Assembly (NCBI GenBank): GCA_900758845.1 | Contig: CAAESW010000003.1 | Coordinates: 1-50,246, forward strand | Direction: 5' to 3' | DNA: 50,246 nucleotides | Source: an uncultured Collinsella sp. | GTDB taxonomy: Bacteria > Actinomycetota > Coriobacteriia > Coriobacteriales > Coriobacteriaceae | Shown: positions 26,429-35,089 of the stretch, in pieces | How the letters are laid out: the number at the start of each line of letters is the position of its first letter | How positions within the stretch are numbered: the first letter of the stretch is position 1 | Program-made: the position numbers and the translations under genes | Notes under the pieces: model-generated | Databases searched by the model: none | What the model saw: only the letters and a program-made list of their open reading frames with translations | Told to the model about the DNA's origin: nothing

Positions 26429-27658
26429 CTACACGCGCGTCGCATCCTTGGGGCTCATGGTCATGCTCTGGAAGCGATTCTCCATAAAGTCATTATCGAA
26501 GTACTTGCCGTAGAACTGCGCAACGGGAATATCCGGCTCCGTGCCGTTGACGCGCTGGTACCAGTAGTCGAGCGACTGTAGCGTCATGACGCCGTCGACC
26601 AGCATAATGACGGTAAAGATGACGGTAGCCGAGTAGCGGCTTTTCCACGGAATCATGTTGATGAGCTTGAGCAGCCTCGGCAGCAGCAGCTTGATCCAGA
26701 TAAGGCCACCCAGGCCCCACAGGCAGGCAAAGCCCGTGCAGGTGCGTCCGCCCGTAAGGACGGCGAGTGGGTCGGGCATGCCGAACAGCTTCATGTGCGA
26801 GTAGCTCCACGAGACCACGCCAAATGAGGTCTGCATAAACCAGCCCACGAACACCTCGAAAGCGCCGCCGATCAGGGCACTTACCAGGAAAATGATCAGA
26901 GGATTCTTTTTATAGAAGCGGTTGAGCGCCATGGTCATGAGCACCGCGCCAAATCCGTAGATGGGGCTAAAGGGGCCAAATAGCATACCGGCCCGGTCCT
27001 GATAGACGCCGGGATCGACGACGACCATATGCCAGACTTCCTCGAGAATGAGACCTAACACGCTGCAGACGAAGAATACCCAGAACAGGTTGAAGTAGTT
27101 GAGCTTGATGTAGCCCTCGCCGGTTTCGTCGCGGCCGAGCATCCCCTCGGCGGCGGCATCGCGGTCGAGCATCTCTTGCAGACGGCGCTGCAGTTCGCGC
27201 TCCTGGCGTAGCGTGGGGTCGACGGTGGCCGACAGCGCAATGAGGATACCGAGCTGAATGGCGGGGCGCAGCAGGAAGGGTCCGATACCCTGGAGCATCA
27301 CGTCAACTAAAAGCTCCACGACGGTAAATGCGATGAGGACGTAAGACAGGCGGGCGGCATTGCGCCGCTGGTCCTTGATGAGGTCCAGGCCAAAGACGAT
27401 CAAGATGATCGCGCTTGCCGCCGAGAGCATAATGCCGGCGACGATAAGGCCAACCGCGACCAGGGTGTTATCACCGAGCTTAGCGGCGGCGTTGCCGTTA
27501 ATGAGTGCGGTGATGACCTGCCACATAAAGACGGCGACCGACGGGAGTGTGCCCACGCCGGACAGGATGCACAGGACGGCGTACACTTTAATGATGAGGG
27601 GAATCTTCTTGACCTCCGTGGCGCTGGGGACGCTGGGGTCGAGTTCGTTTCGATCCAT
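26429..27658 (-). CDS. CmpB-type (PF06541-like) putative ABC transporter permease
   Basis: 409 residues, strongly hydrophobic with about ten membrane helices. The N-terminal half is a four-helix module of unknown type. A charged loop (TLRQERELQRRLQEML) separates it from a C-terminal half that matches the family named after CmpB: SVLGLILEEVWHMV, then GPFSPIYGFGAVLMT and GWFMQTSFGVVSWSYS. Despite the family name, no ABC ATPase lies nearby and transport is unproven. AAAGG precedes the ATG. It is a single gene facing purF with a 285-bp gap. Confidence 0.7.
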   Translation of the reverse strand: MDRNELDPSVPSATEVKKIPLIIKVYAVLCILSGVGTLPSVAVFMWQVITALINGNAAAKLGDNTLVAVGLIVAGIMLSAASAIILIVFGLDLIKDQRRNAARLSYVLIAFTVVELLVDVMLQGIGPFLLRPAIQLGILIALSATVDPTLRQERELQRRLQEMLDRDAAAEGMLGRDETGEGYIKLNYFNLFWVFFVCSVLGLILEEVWHMVVVDPGVYQDRAGMLFGPFSPIYGFGAVLMTMALNRFYKKNPLIIFLVSALIGGAFEVFVGWFMQTSFGVVSWSYSHMKLFGMPDPLAVLTGGRTCTGFACLWGLGGLIWIKLLLPRLLKLINMIPWKSRYSATVIFTVIMLVDGVMTLQSLDYWYQRVNGTEPDIPVAQFYGKYFDNDFMENRFQSMTMSPKDATRV

Positions 27659-27873
27659 ACAGAACCTTTCTCGCTTTGTCCTAGGTTACTAGGATACGCC
27701 GCCGACCTGCTAAAAGACAGGACGAACGTCCCAATTGCAACTTTGCAATCCCCAACGGTGGACGCGGCGGCCATATGGGGGCGCGGGCGCTTGCACTGGG
27801 CAGACCGATAAAATGTTTGGCCGCAAAACGGATTATTAGCTCGGTGGGCTTTTAAAAAGCGCTGCTCATGCGC
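27659..27873. other. Intergenic region between divergent CmpB-like and purF genes
   Basis: It should hold the promoter of the minus-strand gene. ATTGCAA-CT-TTGCAAT near 27734-27749 is a perfect 7-bp dyad. I see no gene. Confidence 0.35.
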
Positions 27874-27902
27874 TGGGGAGCGCGTCGCGCCGTGCGTATA
27901 AT
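27874..27902 (+). promoter_or_regulatory. purF promoter
   Basis: TATAAT (27897-27902) is a consensus -10, 41 bp before purF; TGGGGA at 17-bp spacing is a weak -35. No PurR box or purine riboswitch was recognised. Confidence 0.55.
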
Positions 27903-27943
27903 AAGGCGGGTAACGCCAAAATACGAGGCTCTGAGGGGATGCC

Positions 27944-29614
27944 ATGTCTCAAGAAACCATCCGCGCGGCCGAGCGCGCCGCGGGACAGGTGAACGCCATG
28001 TCGACGTATGATCCGGACTCCGACCAGCTGCATGAGGAATGCGGCGTTTTTGGTGTGTGGGCGCCCGATCGTGACGTGGCTCGACTGACGTACTTTGGCC
28101 TGCGTGCACTGCAGCACCGTGGCCAAGAATCGGCGGGAATCGCTGTTGGTGACGGCGGTACGGTTATGGTCCGCAAGGACCTGGGCCTGCTCGACCGCGT
28201 GTTCTCCAATGCCGACTTATCGACGCTCTCCGGTCAGCTGGCCGTGGGTCATGTGCGCTATGGCACCGCCGGCGCCAAGAGCTGGGAAGCCTCTCAGCCG
28301 CACCTCTCTACCATCAATAGCGTCATTATCGCGCTCGCGCACAACGGCACCCTCGTCAACACCGACGAGCTGCGCCGCCAGCTGATCGAGCTGGGCGTAC
28401 CGTTCCTCTCCAACTCGGATTCCGAGGTCGCGACCAAACTCATCGGCTACTTTACTCAGCGTACTGGCCATCTGCGCGAGGGCATTCGCAAGACCATGGA
28501 GCTCGTGCGCGGCGGCTACGCCATGACACTCATCAACGAGCAGGCGCTCTACGCATTCCGCGACCCGCACGGCATTCGCCCGCTCGTGCTGGGCAAGCTC
28601 GTGGACGAGGGCCTGGACCAGGCCGACGCCGCATCCGTTTCGCAGCTGCCGTCGCAGGACGGCGCCGCGACGGTCGACGCCACCACCCATGTCACCCGCG
28701 CCGGCGGCTGGGTCGTCGCCTCCGAGACTTGTGCGCTCGACATTGTGGGTGCCGAGTACGTCCGCGACGTCCGTCCCGGCGAGATTTTGCGCATCAGCGC
28801 CGAGGGCCTTGTGTCTGAGCAAGGCGTGCCTGCCGCCGAAGAGCCTGCTAACTGCATCTTTGAGCAGGTCTACTTCGCTCGCCCCGACTCCATCATGAAC
28901 GGCAAGAGCGTCTACGCCTGCCGTTATGACATGGGTCGTCAGCTGGCACATGAGGAGCCCGTCGAGGCCGACCTGGTTATCGGCGTGCCCGACTCCGGTC
29001 TGCCGCCCGCGGAGGGGTATTCGCACGAGAGCGGTATTCCCTTTGGCGAGGGCCTTATCAAGAATCGCTATGTGGGCCGTACGTTTATCGAGCCTACGCA
29101 GGAGCTGCGTGCCATGGGCGTGCGTATGAAGCTCAACCCGCTGCGCGACAACATCGAGGGCAAGCGCCTAGTCGTCATCGACGACTCCATCGTCCGCGGC
29201 ACCACCATGGTGCAGCTCGTCAAGATGCTGCGCAACGCCGGCGCCAAGGAGATTCATATCCGCATCAACTCGCCCGAGGTCATCTGGCCGTGCTTCTACG
29301 GCATCGATACCGACGTGCAGTCGCAGCTTATCAGCGCCAACAAGACGGTCGACGAGATTTGCGAGTATATCGGCGCCGATTCGCTGGCCTTCCTTTCGGT
29401 CGAGGGCCTGCTGAAGGTCATGCCCAAGGGCGGTTACTGCGATGCGTGCTTTACCGGACGCTACCCCGTGGCGATTCCCGAGAGCTTTGGCCGCGACAAG
29501 TTCATGGAGGGCTTTAAGCCCCGCAACCTGGACAAGCCGCTGCACTTTGACGACGACGCCGTGGTCGAGAAATACGACGACCGCAGCTGGGAAGAGGAGC
29601 ACGGCGAGGCCTAA
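27944..29614 (+). CDS. purF: Amidophosphoribosyltransferase
   Basis: 556 residues. It catalyses the committed step of purine synthesis: PRPP plus glutamine to phosphoribosylamine. The N-terminal nucleophile is Cys33 in EECGVFGV, so a propeptide of about 32 residues must be removed, as in the Bacillus-type enzyme. YFGLRALQHRGQESAGIA and VGHVRYGTAG form the glutaminase; VVIDDSIVRGTT is the PRPP loop of the transferase. A long insertion (about 220-250) separates strands. GAGGGGA precedes the ATG; a start at codon 19 is possible. The PRPP source is prs at 41645. Confidence 0.96.
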   Translation: MSQETIRAAERAAGQVNAMSTYDPDSDQLHEECGVFGVWAPDRDVARLTYFGLRALQHRGQESAGIAVGDGGTVMVRKDLGLLDRVFSNADLSTLSGQLAVGHVRYGTAGAKSWEASQPHLSTINSVIIALAHNGTLVNTDELRRQLIELGVPFLSNSDSEVATKLIGYFTQRTGHLREGIRKTMELVRGGYAMTLINEQALYAFRDPHGIRPLVLGKLVDEGLDQADAASVSQLPSQDGAATVDATTHVTRAGGWVVASETCALDIVGAEYVRDVRPGEILRISAEGLVSEQGVPAAEEPANCIFEQVYFARPDSIMNGKSVYACRYDMGRQLAHEEPVEADLVIGVPDSGLPPAEGYSHESGIPFGEGLIKNRYVGRTFIEPTQELRAMGVRMKLNPLRDNIEGKRLVVIDDSIVRGTTMVQLVKMLRNAGAKEIHIRINSPEVIWPCFYGIDTDVQSQLISANKTVDEICEYIGADSLAFLSVEGLLKVMPKGGYCDACFTGRYPVAIPESFGRDKFMEGFKPRNLDKPLHFDDDAVVEKYDDRSWEEEHGEA

Positions 29615-29627
29615 AGCCTGCCATGTA

Positions 29628-29658
29628 GGGACAGGTTTATTTTGGTAGGTTTTACCTG
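29628..29658. repeat. GGGACAG-headed intergenic repeat (copy 1)
   Basis: GGGACAGGTTTATTTTGG then TAGGTTTTACCTG. Close relatives lie at 40605-40640 (same strand) and 40748-40779 (opposite strand). Its 3' part contains AGGT/ACCT, so it can fold. Confidence 0.65.
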
Positions 29659-29675
29659 CTGTTTTGTTGATATGA

Positions 29676-29702
29676 CGGCGCGTGCCGTTATGGCACGCGC
29701 CG
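29676..29702. other. Perfect 11-bp hairpin before purM
   Basis: CGGCGCGTGCC and GGCACGCGCCG around GTTAT. It is followed by AAATG, not a T-run, and lies 69 bp before purM. It may be an attenuator or processing structure between purF and purM. Confidence 0.5.
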
Positions 29703-29771
29703 AAATGAACGCAACTATGAGCACCGTTTGGCGTCCGCGCGGCGCCACGGTAGTGGGAGAGGAAGGCTCAG

Positions 29772-30875
29772 ATGAGCGACAGCAAGCATGTGACGTACGA
29801 GGACGCCGGCGTCGATACCGCCGAGGGCGGCCGCGCCGTCGACGCTATTAAGCAGATGGTCAAGGACACCAACCGCCCCGAGGTCATCGGCGGCATCGGT
29901 GGCTTTGGTGGCCTGTTCTCGGCCGCCGCGCTTAAGGATATGGAAGACCCGATCCTGATCAGCGGCACCGACGGCGTGGGCACCAAGCTCGTGCTCGCCC
30001 AGATCATGGACCGTCACGAGACGGTGGGCCAGGACCTGGTCGCCATGTGCGTCAATGACATTTTGGCTTCGGGCGCCGAGCCGCTGTTCTTCCTGGATTA
30101 CGTTGCCATCGGTCACATTGAGGCCGAGCACATGGCAAAGATCATCAAGGGCGTGGCCGACGGCTGCAAGCTCGCGGGCTGCGCGCTCGTGGGCGGCGAG
30201 ATGGCCGAGCACCCGGGCGTCATGGCTCCGGCCGACTACGACCTCGCCGGCTTTACCGTGGGTGTTGTCGATCGTCCCAAGATGCTCGACCCCGCGAACG
30301 TTCGACCCGGCGATGTGATCCTGGGCCTGCCCTCCACCGGCGTGCACTCCAACGGTTACTCACTCGTGCGCAAGGTCATCGGTGTCGACGGCATTAAGCC
30401 GGGCACGCCCGAGGCCGCCGCTAAGGCCGAGGAGCTGAGCCGTCCGCTCGAGGAGCTCGGCGGCGCATCGCTGGCAGACGCTCTGCTGGCCCCCACGCGC
30501 ATCTACGTCAAGCCGATTCTGGAGCTGCTGCGCGGCGGCGCCAACGTTCATGCCATTGCCCATATCACCGGCGGCGGTATTACCGAGAACCTCAACCGCG
30601 CGCTCGCCGACGACGTCGACGCCGTGGTCACCCGCAACGGCGCCGAGATGGGCTGGGATGTTCCGCCCGTCATCACCTACGTGTCGCGTCAGGCCGAGCT
30701 CGCGCCCAACGAGGCATGCAAGACCTTCAACATGGGTGTCGGCCTGTGCCTGATCGTCGCCCCCGAGGACGAGGCTGCGGTTACCGAGGCCCTGGTCGCG
30801 CTGGGCGAGAAGCCGTTCCGCGTGGGCGAGTGCGTCGAGGGTTCCGGTAAGGTCGTGTACTCCGATGAGCGCTAA
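29772..30875 (+). CDS. purM: Phosphoribosylformylglycinamidine cyclo-ligase (AIR synthetase)
   Basis: 367 residues. It closes the imidazole ring to give AIR with ATP. VTYEDAGVDTAEGGRAVDAI, the Gly-rich GGIGGFGGLF, the ATP-binding GTDGVGTKL and ALVGGEMAEHPG are PurM landmarks; LPSTGVHSNGYSLVRK and HITGGGITENL lie in the second half. GAGAGGAAGG precedes the ATG. It overlaps purN by 11 bp. Between purF and purM lies a 157-bp spacer with a repeat and a strong hairpin, so expression of purMN may be separate or attenuated. Confidence 0.96.
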   Translation: MSDSKHVTYEDAGVDTAEGGRAVDAIKQMVKDTNRPEVIGGIGGFGGLFSAAALKDMEDPILISGTDGVGTKLVLAQIMDRHETVGQDLVAMCVNDILASGAEPLFFLDYVAIGHIEAEHMAKIIKGVADGCKLAGCALVGGEMAEHPGVMAPADYDLAGFTVGVVDRPKMLDPANVRPGDVILGLPSTGVHSNGYSLVRKVIGVDGIKPGTPEAAAKAEELSRPLEELGGASLADALLAPTRIYVKPILELLRGGANVHAIAHITGGGITENLNRALADDVDAVVTRNGAEMGWDVPPVITYVSRQAELAPNEACKTFNMGVGLCLIVAPEDEAAVTEALVALGEKPFRVGECVEGSGKVVYSDER

Positions 30876-31566
30876 CGAGCAGATGACTGCTGCCGAGGGC
30901 CTGGGCTTTGTGTCCTATAACCGTCCGACCGGCACTGATACCGCCGAGCCGCTCAAGATCGGCGTGCTCATCAGCGGGTCGGGTACCAACTTGCAGGCGT
31001 TGATCGATTTGATCGCCGCCGGCAAGCTCAACGCCTCGATTGAGCTTGTGGTGTCGAGCCGTCCTTCGGCTAAGGGTTTGCAGCGCGCTGAGCGCGCGGG
31101 CATCCAGACGCTCACACTGTCCAAGGATGTCTATGCCGATCCCATCGCGGCTGACGAGATCATTGCGCATGAGCTGCTCGAGCGCGGCTGCGAGTATGTG
31201 GTCATGGCCGGCTACATGCGCATGGTGCATACGCCGCTGCTGGCGGCGTTCCCCAATCGCGTGGTCAACCTGCATCCGGCACTGCTGCCGAGCTTTACCG
31301 GCGCGCATGCGATCGACGATGCGTTTGCTCGCGGCGTCAAGGTGACCGGCGTGACCGTGCACTTTGCCAACGAGATTTACGACAACGGCCCCATCATCGC
31401 CCAGCGTGCGCTGGCTGTTGAGGAGGGCTGGGACGTCGACACGCTTGAGGAGCACATCCACGCGATCGAGCATGTGCTGTATCCCGAGGTCGTGCAGATG
31501 CTCGCCGACGGTCGCGTTCACGTGCTGGAGAGCGGCAAGGTCGCAATTGATGCGCCTCGCGGCTAG
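30865..31566 (+). CDS. purN: Phosphoribosylglycinamide formyltransferase
   Basis: 233 residues. It transfers a formyl group from 10-formyl-THF to GAR. IGVLISGSGTNLQALID starts the core; the catalytic Asn-His-Asp set is in VNLHPALLPSF and VHFANEIYDNGPII. About 30 residues precede the core, more than in most PurN proteins. The start inside the end of purM has a weak ribosome site, consistent with coupling; an ATG at 30883 is the alternative. The order purF-purM-purN puts three early purine steps together. A strong terminator follows. Confidence 0.94.
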   Translation: MSANEQMTAAEGLGFVSYNRPTGTDTAEPLKIGVLISGSGTNLQALIDLIAAGKLNASIELVVSSRPSAKGLQRAERAGIQTLTLSKDVYADPIAADEIIAHELLERGCEYVVMAGYMRMVHTPLLAAFPNRVVNLHPALLPSFTGAHAIDDAFARGVKVTGVTVHFANEIYDNGPIIAQRALAVEEGWDVDTLEEHIHAIEHVLYPEVVQMLADGRVHVLESGKVAIDAPRG

Positions 31567-31597
31567 TGGCGCACAGTACAATTTAGCCGAGTAGTCA

Positions 31598-31641
31598 GGG
31601 TGGTCATTGGCGCCAAGGCGCAAGTGGCCATCCTTTGTTTT
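31598..31641 (+). terminator. Terminator after purN
   Basis: GGGTGGTCATTGGCGCC pairs with GGCGCAAGTGGCCATCC (one mismatch and G-U pairs) around AA, then TTTGTTTT. Confidence 0.85.
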
Positions 31642-31718
31642 AGGTAGTCATCGGGGACGGTCTTTAACGACTAGTCATTCAAGAATGTCGCAGGTGACTA
31701 GGTGAGAGAGGTGAGCGC

Positions 31719-32183
31719 ATGGCGGATAACGAAGCGCTGTTTACGCCTGAGCTGGTGTTTTTTGATTGGGAGTGTGCGACGCCGGGCGAGGTGTTTGCGC
31801 GGCTCGAGGGCGAGCTTGCCCCGCGCGGCTACATTGCGCCCGGTTGGCTCGACGCCGTCCGCACGCGCGAGGACGCCTATCCCACGGGTCTCGCCATGCC
31901 GGCGGCAAACATCGCCATTCCGCATACCGATCCGGGATTTGTGGCCAAGCCCTATATCGCGGTGGTAAAGCCCGTCACACCTGTGACGTTCAACGCGATG
32001 GCGGGCATGGGCGCCCCGGTGCCGGCGCAGATCATCATCAACCTGGGCATCGCCGAGCCGGGCGGTCAGGTCGAGGCACTTCAGGCACTCATGAATATCT
32101 TTATGGACACCGACGCTGCGGCCGATGTGCTCGGCCAGACCACGTGCCAAGGCATGGTCGACGCCATCCGTCGCCACTTCTAA
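31719..32183 (+). CDS. PTS IIA domain protein (fructose/galactitol type), unlinked
   Basis: 154 residues of the fructose-mannitol IIA fold. The phosphoryl-accepting His is near residue 66 in NIAIPHTDP; GLAMPAANIAIPH and the LGIAEPGGQVEALQALM region are typical. It is closest in type to galactitol (GatA-like) IIA proteins. No IIB or IIC lies alongside; the PTS at 18965-21076 is of another superfamily with its own kind of IIA, so pairing with it is unlikely. It may be regulatory or serve a distant galactitol-type system. GAGAGGTGAGCGC precedes the ATG. Confidence 0.85.
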   Translation: MADNEALFTPELVFFDWECATPGEVFARLEGELAPRGYIAPGWLDAVRTREDAYPTGLAMPAANIAIPHTDPGFVAKPYIAVVKPVTPVTFNAMAGMGAPVPAQIIINLGIAEPGGQVEALQALMNIFMDTDAAADVLGQTTCQGMVDAIRRHF

Positions 32184-32193
32184 GGTGGAACTA

Positions 32194-32320
32194 AGCCGGC
32201 ACTTGGGGACTGTCCCTAACTGCCGGCAGAAAAGGAACGTCCCTAACTGCCAACTGCCAGACTTGTCCCCTTTGCACCAAAATGGTGCAGATTAACCTGT
32301 CCCCCATGCACCAGGTGTGC
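32194..32320. repeat. Cluster of GGGAC/GTCCC palindromic repeats
   Basis: GCCGGCA and TGCCGGC flank TTGGGGACTGTCCC (32194-32227). GTCCCTAACTGCC occurs twice in tandem (32212-32224 and 32239-32251), followed by TTGTCCCC and CTGTCCCCC. TGCACC-AAAAT-GGTGCA (32273-32289) is a separate hairpin. The cluster fills most of the gap between the IIA gene and the foldase gene and resembles the other GGGACAG repeats in this window. Confidence 0.65.
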
Positions 32321-32380
32321 CGCGGGGGCTGCGTTGTGACACAATGGCGTTTGTTCGATTCGTGATGCGAAAGGCCAAAC

Positions 32381-33604
32381 ATGGCAAACAAGAAAAAGAA
32401 CCCCGAGGCCGCGCCGACGCCCGAGCAGCGGTCCCGCGCCGCCTCCAGCTCTCGTAAGAAGCAGCGCAAGACCTATGTGTCCAAGACCGTCAAGATTGTC
32501 CTGGTGGTCATCGGCGTGCTGGCGATGCTGCTTTCCGTCTCGGCCATGGCGTGCTCCGGCCTGATGTCGCAGACCGAAAGTGCCAGCTCGGGCTATAAGC
32601 TTACTGGTGGTGTGGCGGCCACTATCAACGGCACCAACCTCACCGAGGACACCGTGACCAAGCAGATCATGAGCATGCGCACGTCCTACGGCTACACCAA
32701 GGACAAGGACTGGGCACAGTACCTGGTCGACAACGACCTCACACCCAAGAAGTACCGCAAGCAGCTCATCGACTCCTACGCGCAGCAGATTCTGCTTCAG
32801 CAGGCGCAGAAGGACAACGGCGTGACGGTGTCGGACAAGGAGGTCGAGAAGGCTTGGAAGGACGCGTGCAAGAGCGCGGGCGGCGCCAAGACCTTTAAGA
32901 AGACGCTTAAGACCTACGGCTACACCGAGGACACCTACAAGGATTCGCTCAAGGAGAGCCTGGCGCAGCAGAAGCTCAAGGATGCCGTGGCACCCACCAG
33001 CAAGCCCAAGGACAGCGAGATTGTCGATTACATCAATGAGAACCTGTCCAACTACAACGATGCCCGTCGTTCGTCGAATATCCTGATCAAGGTCGATTCC
33101 GACGCATCCGACGCGGACAAGGCTGCCGCCAAGGCCAAGGCGCAGGAGTGCCTGGACAAGATCAACTCCGGCGAGCTGAGCTTTGAGGATGCCGTTGAGC
33201 AGTACTCCGAGGACACCGGCTCCAAGGAGAAGAAGGGCGATGTGGGCTGGGACAAGCTCACCACCTTCGTCGACAGCTACCAGGCGGCGCTCGAGGGACT
33301 CAACAAGGGCGATGTGAGCGGCGTCGTCGAGTCGACCTATGGTTATCACATCATCAAGTGCACCGACTACTTCCATGTCGATAATCAGGTCGATGACATT
33401 AAGCAGGTGCCCAAGGACATCAAGAAGTACGTCTCCAACGTGGTGAAGACGCAGGCGGCAAGCACCGCGTACAGCGAGTGGCTGGAGCAGTACAAGAAGG
33501 ACGCCGACATCACCGTTAACCCCATGCCCAAGGACGTGCCGTACAACGTCAGCCTGAAGGGCGTCACCAAGAGTTCGACCGACGATTCGTCGACGACTAA
33601 GTAA
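32381..33604 (+). CDS. Membrane-anchored parvulin-type peptidyl-prolyl isomerase (PrsA/SurA-like)
   Basis: 407 residues. A basic N-terminus (37 residues) precedes a membrane helix (IVLVVIGVLAMLLSVSAMA). The SurA N-like chaperone region follows (about 70-215), then a parvulin domain (about 220-325: RRSSNILIKV, LSFEDAVEQYSEDTGS, GDVGWDKL, YGYHIIKC). It would fold secreted proteins outside the membrane. AMAC resembles a lipobox but lacks the usual Leu at -3, so anchoring by the helix is more likely. The tail is Ser/Thr-rich. GAAAGG precedes the ATG. A 54-bp gap separates it from yqeY. Confidence 0.88.
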   Translation: MANKKKNPEAAPTPEQRSRAASSSRKKQRKTYVSKTVKIVLVVIGVLAMLLSVSAMACSGLMSQTESASSGYKLTGGVAATINGTNLTEDTVTKQIMSMRTSYGYTKDKDWAQYLVDNDLTPKKYRKQLIDSYAQQILLQQAQKDNGVTVSDKEVEKAWKDACKSAGGAKTFKKTLKTYGYTEDTYKDSLKESLAQQKLKDAVAPTSKPKDSEIVDYINENLSNYNDARRSSNILIKVDSDASDADKAAAKAKAQECLDKINSGELSFEDAVEQYSEDTGSKEKKGDVGWDKLTTFVDSYQAALEGLNKGDVSGVVESTYGYHIIKCTDYFHVDNQVDDIKQVPKDIKKYVSNVVKTQAASTAYSEWLEQYKKDADITVNPMPKDVPYNVSLKGVTKSSTDDSSTTK

Positions 33605-33658
33605 TCATGGGGTGGCGCTCGTGTGAGTGCCGCCCGCACTATTGAGGAGGATTTGCAG

Positions 33659-34102
33659 ATGACCAACGAAGAGCTGCAGAAGGAAATGATTGCGGCCATG
33701 AAGGCCAAGGACAAGGTTCGCCTGTCTATCATTCGCCAGGTTAAGGCCGAGGTGAAGAATATCGAGGTCAACGAGCGTCGCGATGTGACCGAGGAAGACG
33801 TCAACAGCATGATCAAGCGTCTGATTAAGCAGACGAGCGAGACGCTGGAGATGTCCATCAAGGCCGGCACCGACCAGGAGCGTACCGACAACCTGACCGA
33901 GCAGGTCAAGATTCTGGAGAGCCTGCTGCCCACGCAGGTTTCGGGCGAGGAGCTCGAGGCCCTGATCGAGCAGGTTATCGCCGAGCTGGGCGCCACGTCC
34001 AAGAAGCAGATGGGCCAGGTTATGGGCGCACTCGGCAAGGCCACCGGCGGCAACTTCGATAAGCCGGCCGCGGCAAAGATCGTCGGAGCCAAACTCGCGT
34101 AA
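33659..34102 (+). CDS. yqeY: YqeY/GatB-tail domain protein
   Basis: 147 residues, the YqeY length. ELQKEMIAAMKAKDKVRLSIIRQV, the acidic helix linker, and the C-terminal KKQMGQVMGAL plus DKPAAAKIV are the family signature. YqeY resembles the tRNA-binding tail of GatB and is thought to act with tRNA or aminoacyl-tRNA amidation; its exact role is unsettled. The start at 33659 has GAGGAGG nine bases upstream; an earlier in-frame start at 33623 lacks one. Followed by a clear terminator. Confidence 0.92.
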   Translation: MTNEELQKEMIAAMKAKDKVRLSIIRQVKAEVKNIEVNERRDVTEEDVNSMIKRLIKQTSETLEMSIKAGTDQERTDNLTEQVKILESLLPTQVSGEELEALIEQVIAELGATSKKQMGQVMGALGKATGGNFDKPAAAKIVGAKLA

Positions 34103-34130
34103 GGGGCCGAGCGGTACATAGTTGATGTTG

Positions 34131-34165
34131 AGGGGGCGTGACCATTGCGGTCGCGCCCCTTTTGC
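34131..34165 (+). terminator. Terminator after yqeY
   Basis: AGGGGGCGTGACC pairs with GGTCGCGCCCCT around ATTGC, then TTTTG. Confidence 0.85.
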
Positions 34166-34174
34166 TGGGCTGGG

Positions 34175-34245
34175 CACTCATCGGGGACAGACTTAAATGA
34201 GTACCCAATGAGTGGGTACTCATTTAAGCCTGTCCCCAATGAGTG
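34175..34245. repeat. GGGGACAG palindrome (long inverted repeat)
   Basis: 34183-34206 and 34214-34237 are 24-nt arms with one mismatch, starting GGGGACAG and ending CTGTCCCC; the loop is AATGAGT. CACTCAT and ATGAGTG extend the stem outward past one mismatch. It belongs to the GGGACAG repeat group, here as a complete head-to-head pair. Confidence 0.75.
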
Positions 34246-34349
34246 GGTGGAAGGTTGCGGGTTCTTTACGGGAATGTAGTGTGGGCTGCGGAAACGTGGT
34301 TCTTTCCGTACAATAGTGCAACTCGTGTAAACGCAGGGAAGGGACATTC

Positions 34350-35081
34350 ATGGCAGACATGATCGAGATCAAGCATCTCAACAAGTACTTTGGCGACCTG
34401 CATGTGCTCAAAGATATCAATCTCACCGTTAAGCGCGGCGAGAAGCTCGTAATGATCGGGCCTTCCGGCTCGGGTAAGTCGACGCTCATCCGTTGCGTCG
34501 ATTATCTGGAGGAGCCCACGTCGGGCGAGGTCGTCATCGACGGTACGCCGCTCACCAAGAAGAATCACCTGGAGATGGCTCGCAAGTATAGTTCCATGGT
34601 GTTTCAGCAGTTCAACCTGTATCCCAACATGACGGTGCTCGGCAACCTGACGCTCGCGCCCATCAAGCTGCAAAAGAAGAGCAAGGAGGAGGCGACCGAG
34701 ATCGCCATCGCCGCACTCAAACGCGTCGGCATGGTTCATAAGGCCGGCGAGTATCCGCAGAATCTCTCGGGTGGTCAGCAACAGCGCATCGCCATCGCCC
34801 GTGCCCTGTGCACCAAGCAGCCCATCATCCTGTTTGACGAGCCGACCTCGGCGCTCGACCCCGAGATGGTCCAGGAGGTTCTGGACGTTATGATTGAGCT
34901 CGCGCAGGAGGACATCACCATGATCTGCGTGACGCACGAGATGGGCTTTGCGCGCCAGGTGGCCGACCGCGTCATCTTTATGGAGGACGGCCGCATCCTG
35001 GAGGAGGGCACACCCGAGCACTTCTTCGATAACCCCGAGAACCCGCGCTGCCGCGAGTTCCTGTCCAAGATTCTGCACTAG
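34350..35081 (+). CDS. Polar amino-acid ABC transporter ATPase
   Basis: 243 residues. Walker A GPSGSGKST near residue 39, Q-loop VFQQFNLYPNMTVLGN, signature NLSGGQQQR, Walker B IILFDEPTSALDPE and H-loop CVTHEMGFARQVADRV give the GlnQ-type importer ATPase. It drives the permeases at 35991 and 36741 with the binding protein at 35090. AAGGGA precedes the ATG and TACAAT at 34311 is a possible -10. The four genes form one operon, with spacings of 8, 25 and 3 bp. Substrate group (Glu, Gln, Arg, cystine) is not resolved. Confidence 0.94.
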   Translation: MADMIEIKHLNKYFGDLHVLKDINLTVKRGEKLVMIGPSGSGKSTLIRCVDYLEEPTSGEVVIDGTPLTKKNHLEMARKYSSMVFQQFNLYPNMTVLGNLTLAPIKLQKKSKEEATEIAIAALKRVGMVHKAGEYPQNLSGGQQQRIAIARALCTKQPIILFDEPTSALDPEMVQEVLDVMIELAQEDITMICVTHEMGFARQVADRVIFMEDGRILEEGTPEHFFDNPENPRCREFLSKILH

Positions 35082-35089
35082 GCACGGTG

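Noticed and set aside
32194..32320. CRISPR-like array
   Set aside because: The repeated units are few, irregular in spacing and palindromic GTCCC motifs; there are no regular spacers or cas genes anywhere in the window.
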